This document shows, piece by piece, positions 9,622 to 18,950 of a stretch of DNA of 64,000 bases. Position numbers and translations under genes: made by a program. This DNA is from Arcobacter sp. GTDB taxonomy: Bacteria; Campylobacterota; Campylobacteria; Campylobacterales; Arcobacteraceae. Under the pieces are notes generated by a model. It ran no database searches. It was not told the origin of the DNA and was given only the letters and a program-made list of their open reading frames with translations. Numbering within the stretch: the stretch's first letter is position 1; every line of letters begins with the position of its first letter. The stretch lies in contig JAIFNA010000003.1 of NCBI GenBank assembly GCA_020048055.1, positions 62,001 to 126,000 on the forward strand. The letters run 5' to 3'.

Positions 9622-11286
9622 TTATTTTCTAAGTTGTCCAGCTAATGCATCGCCTAAAGTCATTGAACTATCATCACTAACTGATTTTAAAACTTCTCTA
9701 TTTTTTTGAGACTCTAATCTTTTCATAGAAAGTCTTACTCTATTGTTTTGTTTGTCAATGTTTACAACAACAGCTTCAACCTCATCACCAATTTTTAATT
9801 CTGGATTTTCTTCAGTTACAGTTAATAAATCTTCTTTTCTGATTAAACCGTCAAGATTATTTTCTAATTTAACAAATACACCAAAATCTTTAATGTCTTT
9901 TACAACAGATTTAATAATATCTCCATTTGCATATTGAGATGCAAATTTATCAGCAGGAGACTCACCAAGTGCTTTGATACTTAAAGAGATATTCTCTTTT
10001 TCTCTATCGATTTTGATGATTTTAACTTCAACAGTATCACCTTTTTTGAAAATATCTTTACATTTTACATTTGATTCCCAGCTAGCTTCTTCATTGTGTA
10101 ACAATCCGTCAACTTCACCGATAGTGATAAATGATCCAAATTCTGTAAGAGTAGCAACAGTACCACTAATAACATCACCGATTTTATGCTCTTCAAGGAA
10201 TTTTTTAAATGGCTTAGGTTGTAAAGACTTAAGACTTACTCTTAATTTTCTTTTATCACAATCAAGATCAATAACTTCAACATTAATCTCATCACCAATA
10301 TTTAAATAATCTTTTGGATTTTTTACATTTTTATTCCATGAAATTTCAGAGATATGCAATAACCCCTCAATATCATTTCCAAGATCAACAAATGCACCAT
10401 AAGTTTCGAAATTTGAAACAGTCACAGTGATAGTATCACCAACTTCTAGTTGCTCTCTTATCTCTTCCCAAGGGTTTGGCATAGCATCTTTGATAGATAA
10501 TGAAAGGTGACCTTTTTCTTTGTCGTATGATTTTACAATAACTTCAACTTTATCACCCTCTTTATAGTAAGAAGATGGATTAACTGGACCTTTGTACGAG
10601 ATTTCATTATAGTTAACAAGTCCATCGATTCCACCCATATCAACAAACATTCCATAGCTTGTGATTTTTTTAACGATACCCTCTTTAACTTCTGTTGAAC
10701 CCATAAGTTTAGAGATTTGTTCATCTTTGTTTTTTTGGAAATCTTCAATTAATTTTTTTCTTGAGATTACTATGCTGTTTGCATCTTTTTTAGCTTTTAA
10801 AACAACTGCTTTGATTTTTTTACCAACAGCACCAATTGCTTTGATGTAACCTTGTGCCATTGGCATAAAGTATTCCATTCCATCACTACTCTCAACTATA
10901 AACCCAGCTCTTGGTTTAATTGAAGTGATAATACCCTCAACAATAACATTCTCAGGCTCTTCACCATATTTTTCAAAGAACTCATTAAATTTCAGTCTTT
11001 GTAAAACTTTTTTATGAGAAATTGATGGTCTTTCTCCTCTTGAACTTGTCAACATAACTTTTAAAGTATCACCAACTTTATAAGCTACTTTACCATTAAT
11101 TGTGATCTCTGAAATATTTAATCTTCCTTCACTTTTTTGACCTACATCAACCAATAAACTCTCATTGTTCATCTCAACAATAACCCCATCAACAACTGTG
11201 TTTGTCTCTGTTTGTTTTTCACTCTCCTCAAATAATTCTGCGAAGTTCTCGTCTTCTGCTAATTCAAATTCTTGAAATCTTTTCAT
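9622..11286 (-). CDS. rpsA: 30S ribosomal protein S1
   Basis: 554 residues with six successive S1/OB RNA-binding repeats, the length seen in most Proteobacteria-like S1 proteins. It binds mRNA and brings it to the 30S subunit. The ATG at 11286 is preferred over an immediately preceding TTG. A likely -10, TACAAT, is at 11327-11322 on the minus strand. It is the first gene of the probable rpsA-serA-efp unit. Confidence 0.97.
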   Translation of the reverse strand: MKRFQEFELAEDENFAELFEESEKQTETNTVVDGVIVEMNNESLLVDVGQKSEGRLNISEITINGKVAYKVGDTLKVMLTSSRGERPSISHKKVLQRLKFNEFFEKYGEEPENVIVEGIITSIKPRAGFIVESSDGMEYFMPMAQGYIKAIGAVGKKIKAVVLKAKKDANSIVISRKKLIEDFQKNKDEQISKLMGSTEVKEGIVKKITSYGMFVDMGGIDGLVNYNEISYKGPVNPSSYYKEGDKVEVIVKSYDKEKGHLSLSIKDAMPNPWEEIREQLEVGDTITVTVSNFETYGAFVDLGNDIEGLLHISEISWNKNVKNPKDYLNIGDEINVEVIDLDCDKRKLRVSLKSLQPKPFKKFLEEHKIGDVISGTVATLTEFGSFITIGEVDGLLHNEEASWESNVKCKDIFKKGDTVEVKIIKIDREKENISLSIKALGESPADKFASQYANGDIIKSVVKDIKDFGVFVKLENNLDGLIRKEDLLTVTEENPELKIGDEVEAVVVNIDKQNNRVRLSMKRLESQKNREVLKSVSDDSSMTLGDALAGQLRK

Positions 11287-11321
11287 CAACTTGCCTACCC
11301 TTGTATATAATTTTGTGGATG

Positions 11322-11327
11322 ATTGTA
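11322..11327 (-). promoter_or_regulatory. Probable -10 element of rpsA
   Basis: TACAAT on the minus strand, preceded by GG (extended type), about 36 bp upstream of the rpsA start. No clear -35 box is present, as is common in this phylum. Confidence 0.45.
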
Positions 11328-11397
11328 CCCTAGTTAGCCTTAAATTTTATACCAATATTTATATATTTTGAAGTGGCTTTAATTTTTTTATAAAAGA

Positions 11398-13188
11398 TTA
11401 TTGCTTAACAATATAGCCAAGTTCAATAAGCTTATTGTAGATTTGTCCACTTATCTCTCCAGCAGCAGTTCCACCGTGCCCACCATGTTCTACAAGGACT
11501 GTAACTGCGTACTGTGGTTTATCAAATGGAGCGTATGATGTTAGCCAAGCGTGTGATCTTTGGTAATACTCTAGTTCATTCTCGGCCATCCTTTTCTTTT
11601 CAGATTGTGGGATACCAATAACTTGAGCTGTTCCTGTTTTACCTGCAATTGGAATTTGTGAGTTTCTAACATTAGCAACAGCAGTTCCACCTCCATGATT
11701 AGTAACTTCAAACATCCCTTGTCTGATAAGTGCAAAGTGTTCACTTGATGTATCAAGATCAATTATTTTTACGCCATTTTGTGATTTTATAAAATGTGGT
11801 TGTACAAGTTTACCAGTTGCTAGTGCACCTGTATATCTTGCAATTTGCATTGGTGTAACATTTAAAAACCCTTGTCCAATAGATGAAACAACCGTTTCAC
11901 CCTGATACCATGGCATTTTTAAAATATTTTGCTTCCACATTTTATTTGGATTAATCCCAACTGATTCATTTGGCTGGTCAACTCCAGTTTGCTCACCTAT
12001 TCCAAATTTTTTTAGCGTTTTACTTATATTATCAATCCCTATTTTTAAACTCCCTTTATAAAAGAAATCATCACAACTTTCCCTTATGGCTTTTATAAAT
12101 CCTGTTTCACCATGTCCACTTTGTCTCCAACATCTAAAATTTCTATTTCCAAATTGCAACGAACCAGTACAATAAATAGAAGTATCAGGACTAATTCCAT
12201 TTTCCAAAAATGATATTGCGACACCCATTTTTATAACCGAACCTGGTGGATATTTACCATTTATGAGTTTGTTTGTAAATGGGTGATTAAAATCATTGAT
12301 AATATTATTCCAATCATCGTGGCTAACACCATTTACAAAAATATTATTATCAAATTCAGGAAAACTTCCCCCTGCTAAAATCTCACCATCATTAACATCC
12401 ATAACAATAACCGCCCCAGATTGATCGGCAAAAATCTCATGAATATATTTTTGTAATCTCATATCAACTGTTGTGTGTATATCTTGTACACTTGGTGGTT
12501 TATCTCCTGCAATTCCTACTATTTTATAAACAGAATTTACTTTTATTGTTTTAACCCCGAGTTCACCTTGAAGCTCTTTATTATAAAACTTCTCCAAACC
12601 ACTTTTACCAATCGTTTCATAATATTTTTGTTTTTCATCTTTTTCTATGTCTTTAACACTTATTCTCCCTGTATATCCTATAAAATGGGCGCCAATATTT
12701 CCATACGGATAAAATCTACTTGTTGATGATTTTATCTCTACATAGTCATTTGAATTAAATATAGGGTAGTACTTAAAAAAATCATCATAAGGTATATGCT
12801 CAACCAAAACTATATCTTCATGACGATACATGCTATCTTCGTTCATATATGTTTTTTCCAAGTCTGCGTAAGTATATTGCGGAAAGTATTTCTCTATAAG
12901 CCTAAAAATATTTTGTAATTCACCAACTGTTTTTGAAGCTTGAAGATGTGGTTTAACTGTAATTCTAAAACCAATTTTATTAAGTGCTAAAAAATCGCCA
13001 TTTCTATCCAATATTGCCCCTCTAGGAGCTGGGGTATATTCCCTTTTTAAATGATTTTTGTTTGATAGATTTTCATAATATTCATTTGAAGCGATACTAA
13101 GATTAAAAACCCTACCAAGTATCAAAATACAAATAGCGATAGCAAAATAGATAACAACCAAAATTCTCAAAACAATATCCTCATACAA
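11398..13188 (-). CDS. mrdA: Penicillin-binding protein 2 (elongasome transpeptidase)
   Basis: 596 residues. An N-terminal membrane anchor at about 8-27 is followed by a dimerisation/pedestal domain and a transpeptidase domain with PPGSVIKMG (SxxK, catalytic serine) and the AGKTGTAQ (KTG) motif. It cross-links lateral-wall peptidoglycan in the periplasm together with RodA and the MreBCD complex. It overlaps the upstream membrane gene by 8 bp, the normal mreD-mrdA order. Class and length fit PBP2 rather than FtsI. Confidence 0.95.
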   Translation of the reverse strand: MYEDIVLRILVVIYFAIAICILILGRVFNLSIASNEYYENLSNKNHLKREYTPAPRGAILDRNGDFLALNKIGFRITVKPHLQASKTVGELQNIFRLIEKYFPQYTYADLEKTYMNEDSMYRHEDIVLVEHIPYDDFFKYYPIFNSNDYVEIKSSTSRFYPYGNIGAHFIGYTGRISVKDIEKDEKQKYYETIGKSGLEKFYNKELQGELGVKTIKVNSVYKIVGIAGDKPPSVQDIHTTVDMRLQKYIHEIFADQSGAVIVMDVNDGEILAGGSFPEFDNNIFVNGVSHDDWNNIINDFNHPFTNKLINGKYPPGSVIKMGVAISFLENGISPDTSIYCTGSLQFGNRNFRCWRQSGHGETGFIKAIRESCDDFFYKGSLKIGIDNISKTLKKFGIGEQTGVDQPNESVGINPNKMWKQNILKMPWYQGETVVSSIGQGFLNVTPMQIARYTGALATGKLVQPHFIKSQNGVKIIDLDTSSEHFALIRQGMFEVTNHGGGTAVANVRNSQIPIAGKTGTAQVIGIPQSEKKRMAENELEYYQRSHAWLTSYAPFDKPQYAVTVLVEHGGHGGTAAGEISGQIYNKLIELGYIVKQ

Positions 13189-13624
13189 ATAATAACAATA
13201 GGGTCATATCTATAAGATAATTCAAAAGTAAAGTAGCTGACAGCCCAATTGTTATTTCGCCTAAAATATTAAACAATCCAAAAACACCACCATAAAAAAT
13301 AAAAACTATCACAATTGCTGATAATTTATGAGAAGCTAGTGCGATTTTTAATTTTGGTGCGATAAACATATGAATAAAAAATGCCAATAACGAAAGGCTA
13401 AAAAGTTTTAAACCTTGCGAAAGCTCAATAATTGAAAATGCGATAACCATTGAAGTAAATGTGTAATAATTTTCTTTTTCTAAACTGCTACTAAAAACTA
13501 CATAAACTATCCCTATAAGTAATAATGACAAAAAATGTACTGGGAGAAAAATATTTGCAACAACAACAATTGTCAAAAATGAGAAGATAACAATGGGATT
13601 ATTGAGAGAAGTTTTTTTGTCCAT
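13181..13624 (-). CDS. Probable rod-shape protein MreD
   Basis: 147 residues, almost entirely hydrophobic, with about five membrane segments and no catalytic motif. Sequence alone is weak evidence, but its size, topology and place directly before mrdA (8-bp overlap) fit MreD, the membrane part of the rod complex. mreB and mreC are not next to it. A generic small membrane protein cannot be excluded. Confidence 0.55.
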   Translation of the reverse strand: MDKKTSLNNPIVIFSFLTIVVVANIFLPVHFLSLLLIGIVYVVFSSSLEKENYYTFTSMVIAFSIIELSQGLKLFSLSLLAFFIHMFIAPKLKIALASHKLSAIVIVFIFYGGVFGLFNILGEITIGLSATLLLNYLIDMTLLLLFV

Positions 13625-13729
13625 TTTGAAAATATAGCATATATTTTATTTACTATTACTAAGAAATTAAGCTAAGAAAAAGTTATGGTTAAATCCCATA
13701 TAATCCGAGCAATTTTAAAAATTTAATAG

Positions 13730-15082
<1,353 letters not shown>

Positions 15083-15100
15083 ATTTTAGGAAATAAAATA

Positions 15101-16177
15101 ATGGATTTTATAAACGGACTAAGTGAAGCAAACCCTGAGAGATTTTTTCTTTTAAGCACTTTGATATTTGGCTTTCTATATGGCTTTATAGCCCAAAGGG
15201 AGCAATTTTGCTTTAGCGGAGGGATAAAAGATTTTATCCTTTTTGGGCAAACAAAAAGAACCGCATCACTTATTATGGCGATATTAACAGCAATTTTAGC
15301 TACACAATATTTTGGATACAAACTTGAAATTGATTTTTTAGATACAAGATATTTTTCAAATGTTAACTATCTTTTTATAGTTGTTGGTGGAATCTTATTT
15401 GGTTATGGGATGATGGTAAGTGATGGATGTAGCAGTCGTCACCTTATAAAATTAGCTGGGAGAGATATAGACTCCTTGTTTGTACTTTTAGCTCTTGGGA
15501 TATTCTCATTTATTACTTATACTACACTAGCTACTTTTAATGAAATTATTTACAGTAGTGCGCTAGTAAATTATTTCCAACAAATTGAAGCTACAAAAAT
15601 AAGTTTGTATTTTATTGTAACTGTTTTGGTTTTGTTTTTATTCAAAAGTTTAGGAAAATTTAAAAATATATTGCAAACTTGGGATGGTGTTTTAATTGGA
15701 CTACTTGTTGCGTTTGGTTGGGCTTTAACATCATATTTTATAAATGAGATGTTTTTAGAAGAAACTCTTCAAAGCTTATCTTTTGTCTATCCACTTGGAA
15801 AAGTAATCGAATATGGATATAGTAAATTTGAAACAACTATACTAATTTTTCCAGTTATTGTTATGATTGGTGTTTTAATTGGGGCTTTTGTTTCTTCACT
15901 TTTCAATAAAAAATATAGTAAAAAACAAATGTGTGATACAACAAATCAAACTCCACCTAAACTTTGGCACAAAATGGCTGGTGGTGCTTGTATGGGAATT
16001 GGTGGAATGTTAGCTATTGGATGTACTGTTGGGCAAGGACTTAGTGGGCTTTCAACACTTTCCCTTGCGTCTTTGATTGCAATAATATCGATATATATTT
16101 CAGCTTATATTACAGCTTATTTTATGAGAAAAAATAACTCATTAGTGGCTTGTTTTTACTTCGATTTTAAACAATAA
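15101..16177 (+). CDS. YeeE/YedE family sulfur-compound permease
   Basis: 358 residues with about nine or ten membrane segments in two halves. Conserved cysteine motifs of the YeeE/YedE (TsuA-like) family are visible: GCSSRHL in the first half and GCTVGQGLSG in the second. Family members take up thiosulfate or related sulfur compounds through cysteine sites in the channel. The gene follows thiC by 18 bp, so import of a sulfur species for thiamine thiazole formation is a reasonable inference, although ThiC itself uses no sulfur substrate. No TusA-like gene is adjacent. Confidence 0.82.
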   Translation: MDFINGLSEANPERFFLLSTLIFGFLYGFIAQREQFCFSGGIKDFILFGQTKRTASLIMAILTAILATQYFGYKLEIDFLDTRYFSNVNYLFIVVGGILFGYGMMVSDGCSSRHLIKLAGRDIDSLFVLLALGIFSFITYTTLATFNEIIYSSALVNYFQQIEATKISLYFIVTVLVLFLFKSLGKFKNILQTWDGVLIGLLVAFGWALTSYFINEMFLEETLQSLSFVYPLGKVIEYGYSKFETTILIFPVIVMIGVLIGAFVSSLFNKKYSKKQMCDTTNQTPPKLWHKMAGGACMGIGGMLAIGCTVGQGLSGLSTLSLASLIAIISIYISAYITAYFMRKNNSLVACFYFDFKQ

Positions 16178-16210
16178 TATATAGTGAATTATAAATTCAC
16201 TATATATTAT
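16174..16210. terminator. Perfect hairpin shared by two convergent genes
   Basis: A 17-bp perfect inverted repeat with a 3-nt loop (ATA). It contains the stop codons of both the permease gene (16175-16177) and the facing gene (16200-16202). It is A/T-rich with no T-run on either side, so termination would rely on the long stem. It probably serves both strands. Confidence 0.65.
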
Positions 16211-16790
16211 CAATTAACCTTGGATTTAAAGTATTGATTTTCTCCATCCATTCTTGTTCTTTTAAATCCAAAGGTATTTTAGATTGCTTACCCCTAAATG
16301 CCCATTGGATTGTATAAAAATCTTTTGTACCTCTGATTACTTGTATTAATGCTGTTTCGCTTTTACCAGAAATATTGCCACAACTAACTACAAAAGTTTG
16401 TTTTGTCTCATTTGATTCTTCCTTGAGCATTAAAAGTGAAAATGTTGTAGGACAAGCATTTCTGAAGCCCTCAATCATAAAAGAAGAAAAATTCTCTTTA
16501 GTAACATGTGGCAAGGTGGCTACATTCTTAGCACCACTAACTGTTATCATCTCACTCCAAACATCTAGTGTTTGACCTTTTGGAACAATCTCAAGTAAAA
16601 ATGACACTCCACTATCTTGTCTTTCAGAATAAGGTGGCCATAATGTCTCAGGTATTACAAAATAAACTGTTTGGTTATAGACTCTAACAACACTTTGCAT
16701 ACTTTTGACATAATTTGATTCAGAAGCATGTATTTGAAATGGTGACATGAAAACAATAAATGCAATCAAAAATTTATTTAGTTTTTTCAC
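16200..16790 (-). CDS. Exported protein of unknown function
   Basis: 196 residues with a clear signal peptide (about 1-22, ending at HASES). The mature part is a mixed alpha/beta protein with two cysteines (in NACPTT and VSCGN) that could form a disulfide. It contains a proline/aromatic segment (LWPPYSERQDSG) but no catalytic motif that I recognise. It has its own upstream region of 194 bp shared with the divergent mrp gene and ends inside the shared hairpin. Function unknown; periplasmic location is inferred. Confidence 0.6.
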   Translation of the reverse strand: MKKLNKFLIAFIVFMSPFQIHASESNYVKSMQSVVRVYNQTVYFVIPETLWPPYSERQDSGVSFLLEIVPKGQTLDVWSEMITVSGAKNVATLPHVTKENFSSFMIEGFRNACPTTFSLLMLKEESNETKQTFVVSCGNISGKSETALIQVIRGTKDFYTIQWAFRGKQSKIPLDLKEQEWMEKINTLNPRLIDNI

Positions 16791-16984
16791 TAATAACCTT
16801 TAAGTAATTTTTTTTAGTTTATCAATAACTCTCTAAAACTTTATTAAATTTATTCTCTTGGACTAAAATACCTACAAAATCAAATTAAGACAAAATTTAT
16901 CTTACTTAGTTAGAATTCCCACGATTTCGAAAGAAATAATGTAGAAATAAGCTATAAAAATAGGACATTTTAAAGGAAAAAATT

Positions 16985-18193
16985 ATGATAACAATTGAAA
17001 ATATAAAAGAGAAATTATCAAATGTAAAATATCCAGGATTTGCAAAGTCAATAGTTGATTTTGGATTTATAAAAGATATTGCAGTTGATGGAGATAAAGT
17101 TGCAGTGTATGTTGAGATAACATCAAGTGCACAGGAAGTTGAAGCAGAATTAAGAGAAAACATCACAAAAGAACTTACAATTTTAGGTATCTCTAATCCA
17201 AGTATCACGATAAATAAACCGCAAGCACCAAAGCAGATGAGCAACTCTATGAGTGGAAATAATATGACTCCACAAGTTAAAAACTTTGTTATGGTTAGTT
17301 CAGGAAAAGGTGGGGTAGGAAAATCAACAACATCGGTAAATCTTGCTATTGCACTTGCTATGCAAGGGAAAAAAGTGGGGCTACTAGATGCTGATATATA
17401 TGGACCAAATATCCCTCGTATGATGGGACTTGAACATAATGAACCTGAAATAATCGGAAATAAAATAATGCCTTACAAAGCTTATGGTGTAGAAGTTATG
17501 TCTATGGGGAGTTTAGTTGAAGAGGGAAAAGCTCTTGTTTGGAGAGGTGCTATGATACAAAAAGCAATCCAACAACTTTTACGAGATATTTTGTGGTCTG
17601 AACTTGATGTTTTAGTTATAGATATGCCTCCAGGAACTGGTGATGCTCAGCTGACTTTAGCTCAAAGTGTACCAGTTGCAGCAGGGATAAATGTAACAAC
17701 TCCACAACATGTGGCACTTGATGACAGTAGAAGAAGTTTAGAGATGTTCAGCAAACTTCATATCCCAATTGCTGGAATCATCGAAAATATGAGTGGTTTT
17801 GTATGTCCAAAATGTGGTGAAGAGAGTGATATTTTCGGAAAAGGGACTTGTGAAGAGTTGGCTAAAGAGTACAACACAAAAGTTTTAGCAAATATACCAA
17901 TTGAACCTAGCATTAGAGTTGGTGGAGATGATGGAAAACCAGTTGTTTATTTTTATCCAGATAGCAAAACAGGGAAAAAATACCTTCAAGCTGCACAGCA
18001 ACTTTGGGAACAAATTGAAAAAGCAAACGCAAATGGAGAGATAGGAAATGATGCAATTCAACCAAATCTTCCAAAAGGTGTAAGTGCTTGTAGCACTGAA
18101 GGTCAAGCGTATCAAAAAGAACAAGCTGCTAAAAAAGAGGCTGAAAAAGCTTCAAAAAGTGGTGGATGTTGTGGTGGAGGACACTGCGACTAA
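16985..18193 (+). CDS. Mrp/ApbC family iron-sulfur carrier ATPase
   Basis: 402 residues. An N-terminal MIP18/DUF59-like domain (about 1-75) precedes a P-loop NTPase with the deviant Walker A SSGKGGVGKST (105-115). A CPKCG pair near 275 matches the cysteines that hold a bridging Fe-S cluster in this family. The protein ends in an unusual tail of about 60 residues, helical and then Gly/Cys-rich (GGCCGGGHCD), which could bind metal or a cluster. It delivers Fe-S clusters to apoproteins in the cytoplasm. It is transcribed alone, with TATAAAAAT near 16953 as a possible -10. Confidence 0.92.
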   Translation: MITIENIKEKLSNVKYPGFAKSIVDFGFIKDIAVDGDKVAVYVEITSSAQEVEAELRENITKELTILGISNPSITINKPQAPKQMSNSMSGNNMTPQVKNFVMVSSGKGGVGKSTTSVNLAIALAMQGKKVGLLDADIYGPNIPRMMGLEHNEPEIIGNKIMPYKAYGVEVMSMGSLVEEGKALVWRGAMIQKAIQQLLRDILWSELDVLVIDMPPGTGDAQLTLAQSVPVAAGINVTTPQHVALDDSRRSLEMFSKLHIPIAGIIENMSGFVCPKCGEESDIFGKGTCEELAKEYNTKVLANIPIEPSIRVGGDDGKPVVYFYPDSKTGKKYLQAAQQLWEQIEKANANGEIGNDAIQPNLPKGVSACSTEGQAYQKEQAAKKEAEKASKSGGCCGGGHCD

Positions 18194-18283
18194 CAAATAG
18201 GTGATTGATAAGAATTATTGCCTCGCAGTGACTGAAGTGTATGACTTTTCAAAATAAGGCAAATATTTCAACTAATTATTTAA

Positions 18284-18304
18284 AAGAGGGAATTTCTCCC
18301 TCTT
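18284..18304. terminator. Bidirectional hairpin between mrp and the response regulator
   Basis: Eight-bp stem AAGAGGGA / TCCCTCTT with a 5-nt loop. The stem is flanked by TTCTTT on the plus side and by TTTTAAAT on the minus side, so it can end both convergent transcripts. Confidence 0.7.
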
Positions 18305-18306
18305 CT

Positions 18307-18906
18307 TTACAAAATACAATACCCCTCATCGATAACATTTCTAATAACATCCTCTTCAAGTTTACCTCTAAGTCGTCTTATCAATGCTCGAAGTCCGTCC
18401 AAAGTCATCGTTTTATTTTCATATACCGCTTCATCTATATTGGCATAAGTAGTTACTAAACCTTTATTTTCAACCAAAAGCATTAAAAATCTTCTCTCTT
18501 TTTTTGACAAAGTTGTATTTGGTTTGAGTTTTATCTCTTTGAGATTTTCACTCAGATTTGAAAAATGTAAATCTATTTTTAACCGCAATTCTTCCAAATG
18601 AAATGGTTTTTTAAGATAATCAATACAGCCAAAATTGTAGGCGCTTTTGATTGTTTGGATGTCAATATTGGATGAGATGATGATGATTTTTGCATTTTTT
18701 GATTGATTTTGGATGAGTTGTAAAAGTTCAAGTCCAGAGATATTTGGAACATTGATATCCATAATATACAAGTCATACATCGAATCGATTGCATCAATCA
18801 CATCATTGCCATCATAAAAAACATCAACACTATATCCACTATAATGAAGTGCATCACATATCGATTTATTTAAAGCTATATCATCTTCAAGGAGTAAAAT
18901 TTTCAT
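18307..18906 (-). CDS. Response regulator, OmpR-like
   Basis: 199 residues. The receiver domain has acidic residues Glu7, Asp8 and Asp9, phosphoacceptor Asp50 (in YIMDINVPN), and the conserved Lys100 (LKKPF). The short C-terminal part (about 130-199) is a compact winged helix with LDGLRALIRRLRGKL as the likely recognition helix. It pairs with the kinase gene directly upstream (14-bp gap). There is no Shine-Dalgarno sequence before the ATG. Instead, a palindrome and a -10 box at 18912-18947 would start transcription at the A of the ATG. It probably binds that palindrome and those at 20637 and 21797. Confidence 0.9.
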   Translation of the reverse strand: MKILLLEDDIALNKSICDALHYSGYSVDVFYDGNDVIDAIDSMYDLYIMDINVPNISGLELLQLIQNQSKNAKIIIISSNIDIQTIKSAYNFGCIDYLKKPFHLEELRLKIDLHFSNLSENLKEIKLKPNTTLSKKERRFLMLLVENKGLVTTYANIDEAVYENKTMTLDGLRALIRRLRGKLEEDVIRNVIDEGYCIL

Positions 18907-18911
18907 AATGA

Positions 18912-18950
18912 TTTATAGCATTATGAAATGTCATCGGAATGACATTTGAA
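18912..18950 (-). promoter_or_regulatory. Palindromic operator and -10 box of the response regulator gene
   Basis: Perfect inverted repeat with 9-bp arms, AAATGTCAT (18926-18934) and ATGACATTT (18939-18947), spacer of 4. On the minus strand it reads TTCAAA-N1-GTCAT-N4-ATGAC, then exactly 12 bp, then TATAAA (18917-18912). The same arrangement occurs at 20628-20668 and 21788-21828. The site lies in the last codons of the kinase gene. The predicted start point coincides with the regulator ATG. Confidence 0.7.
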
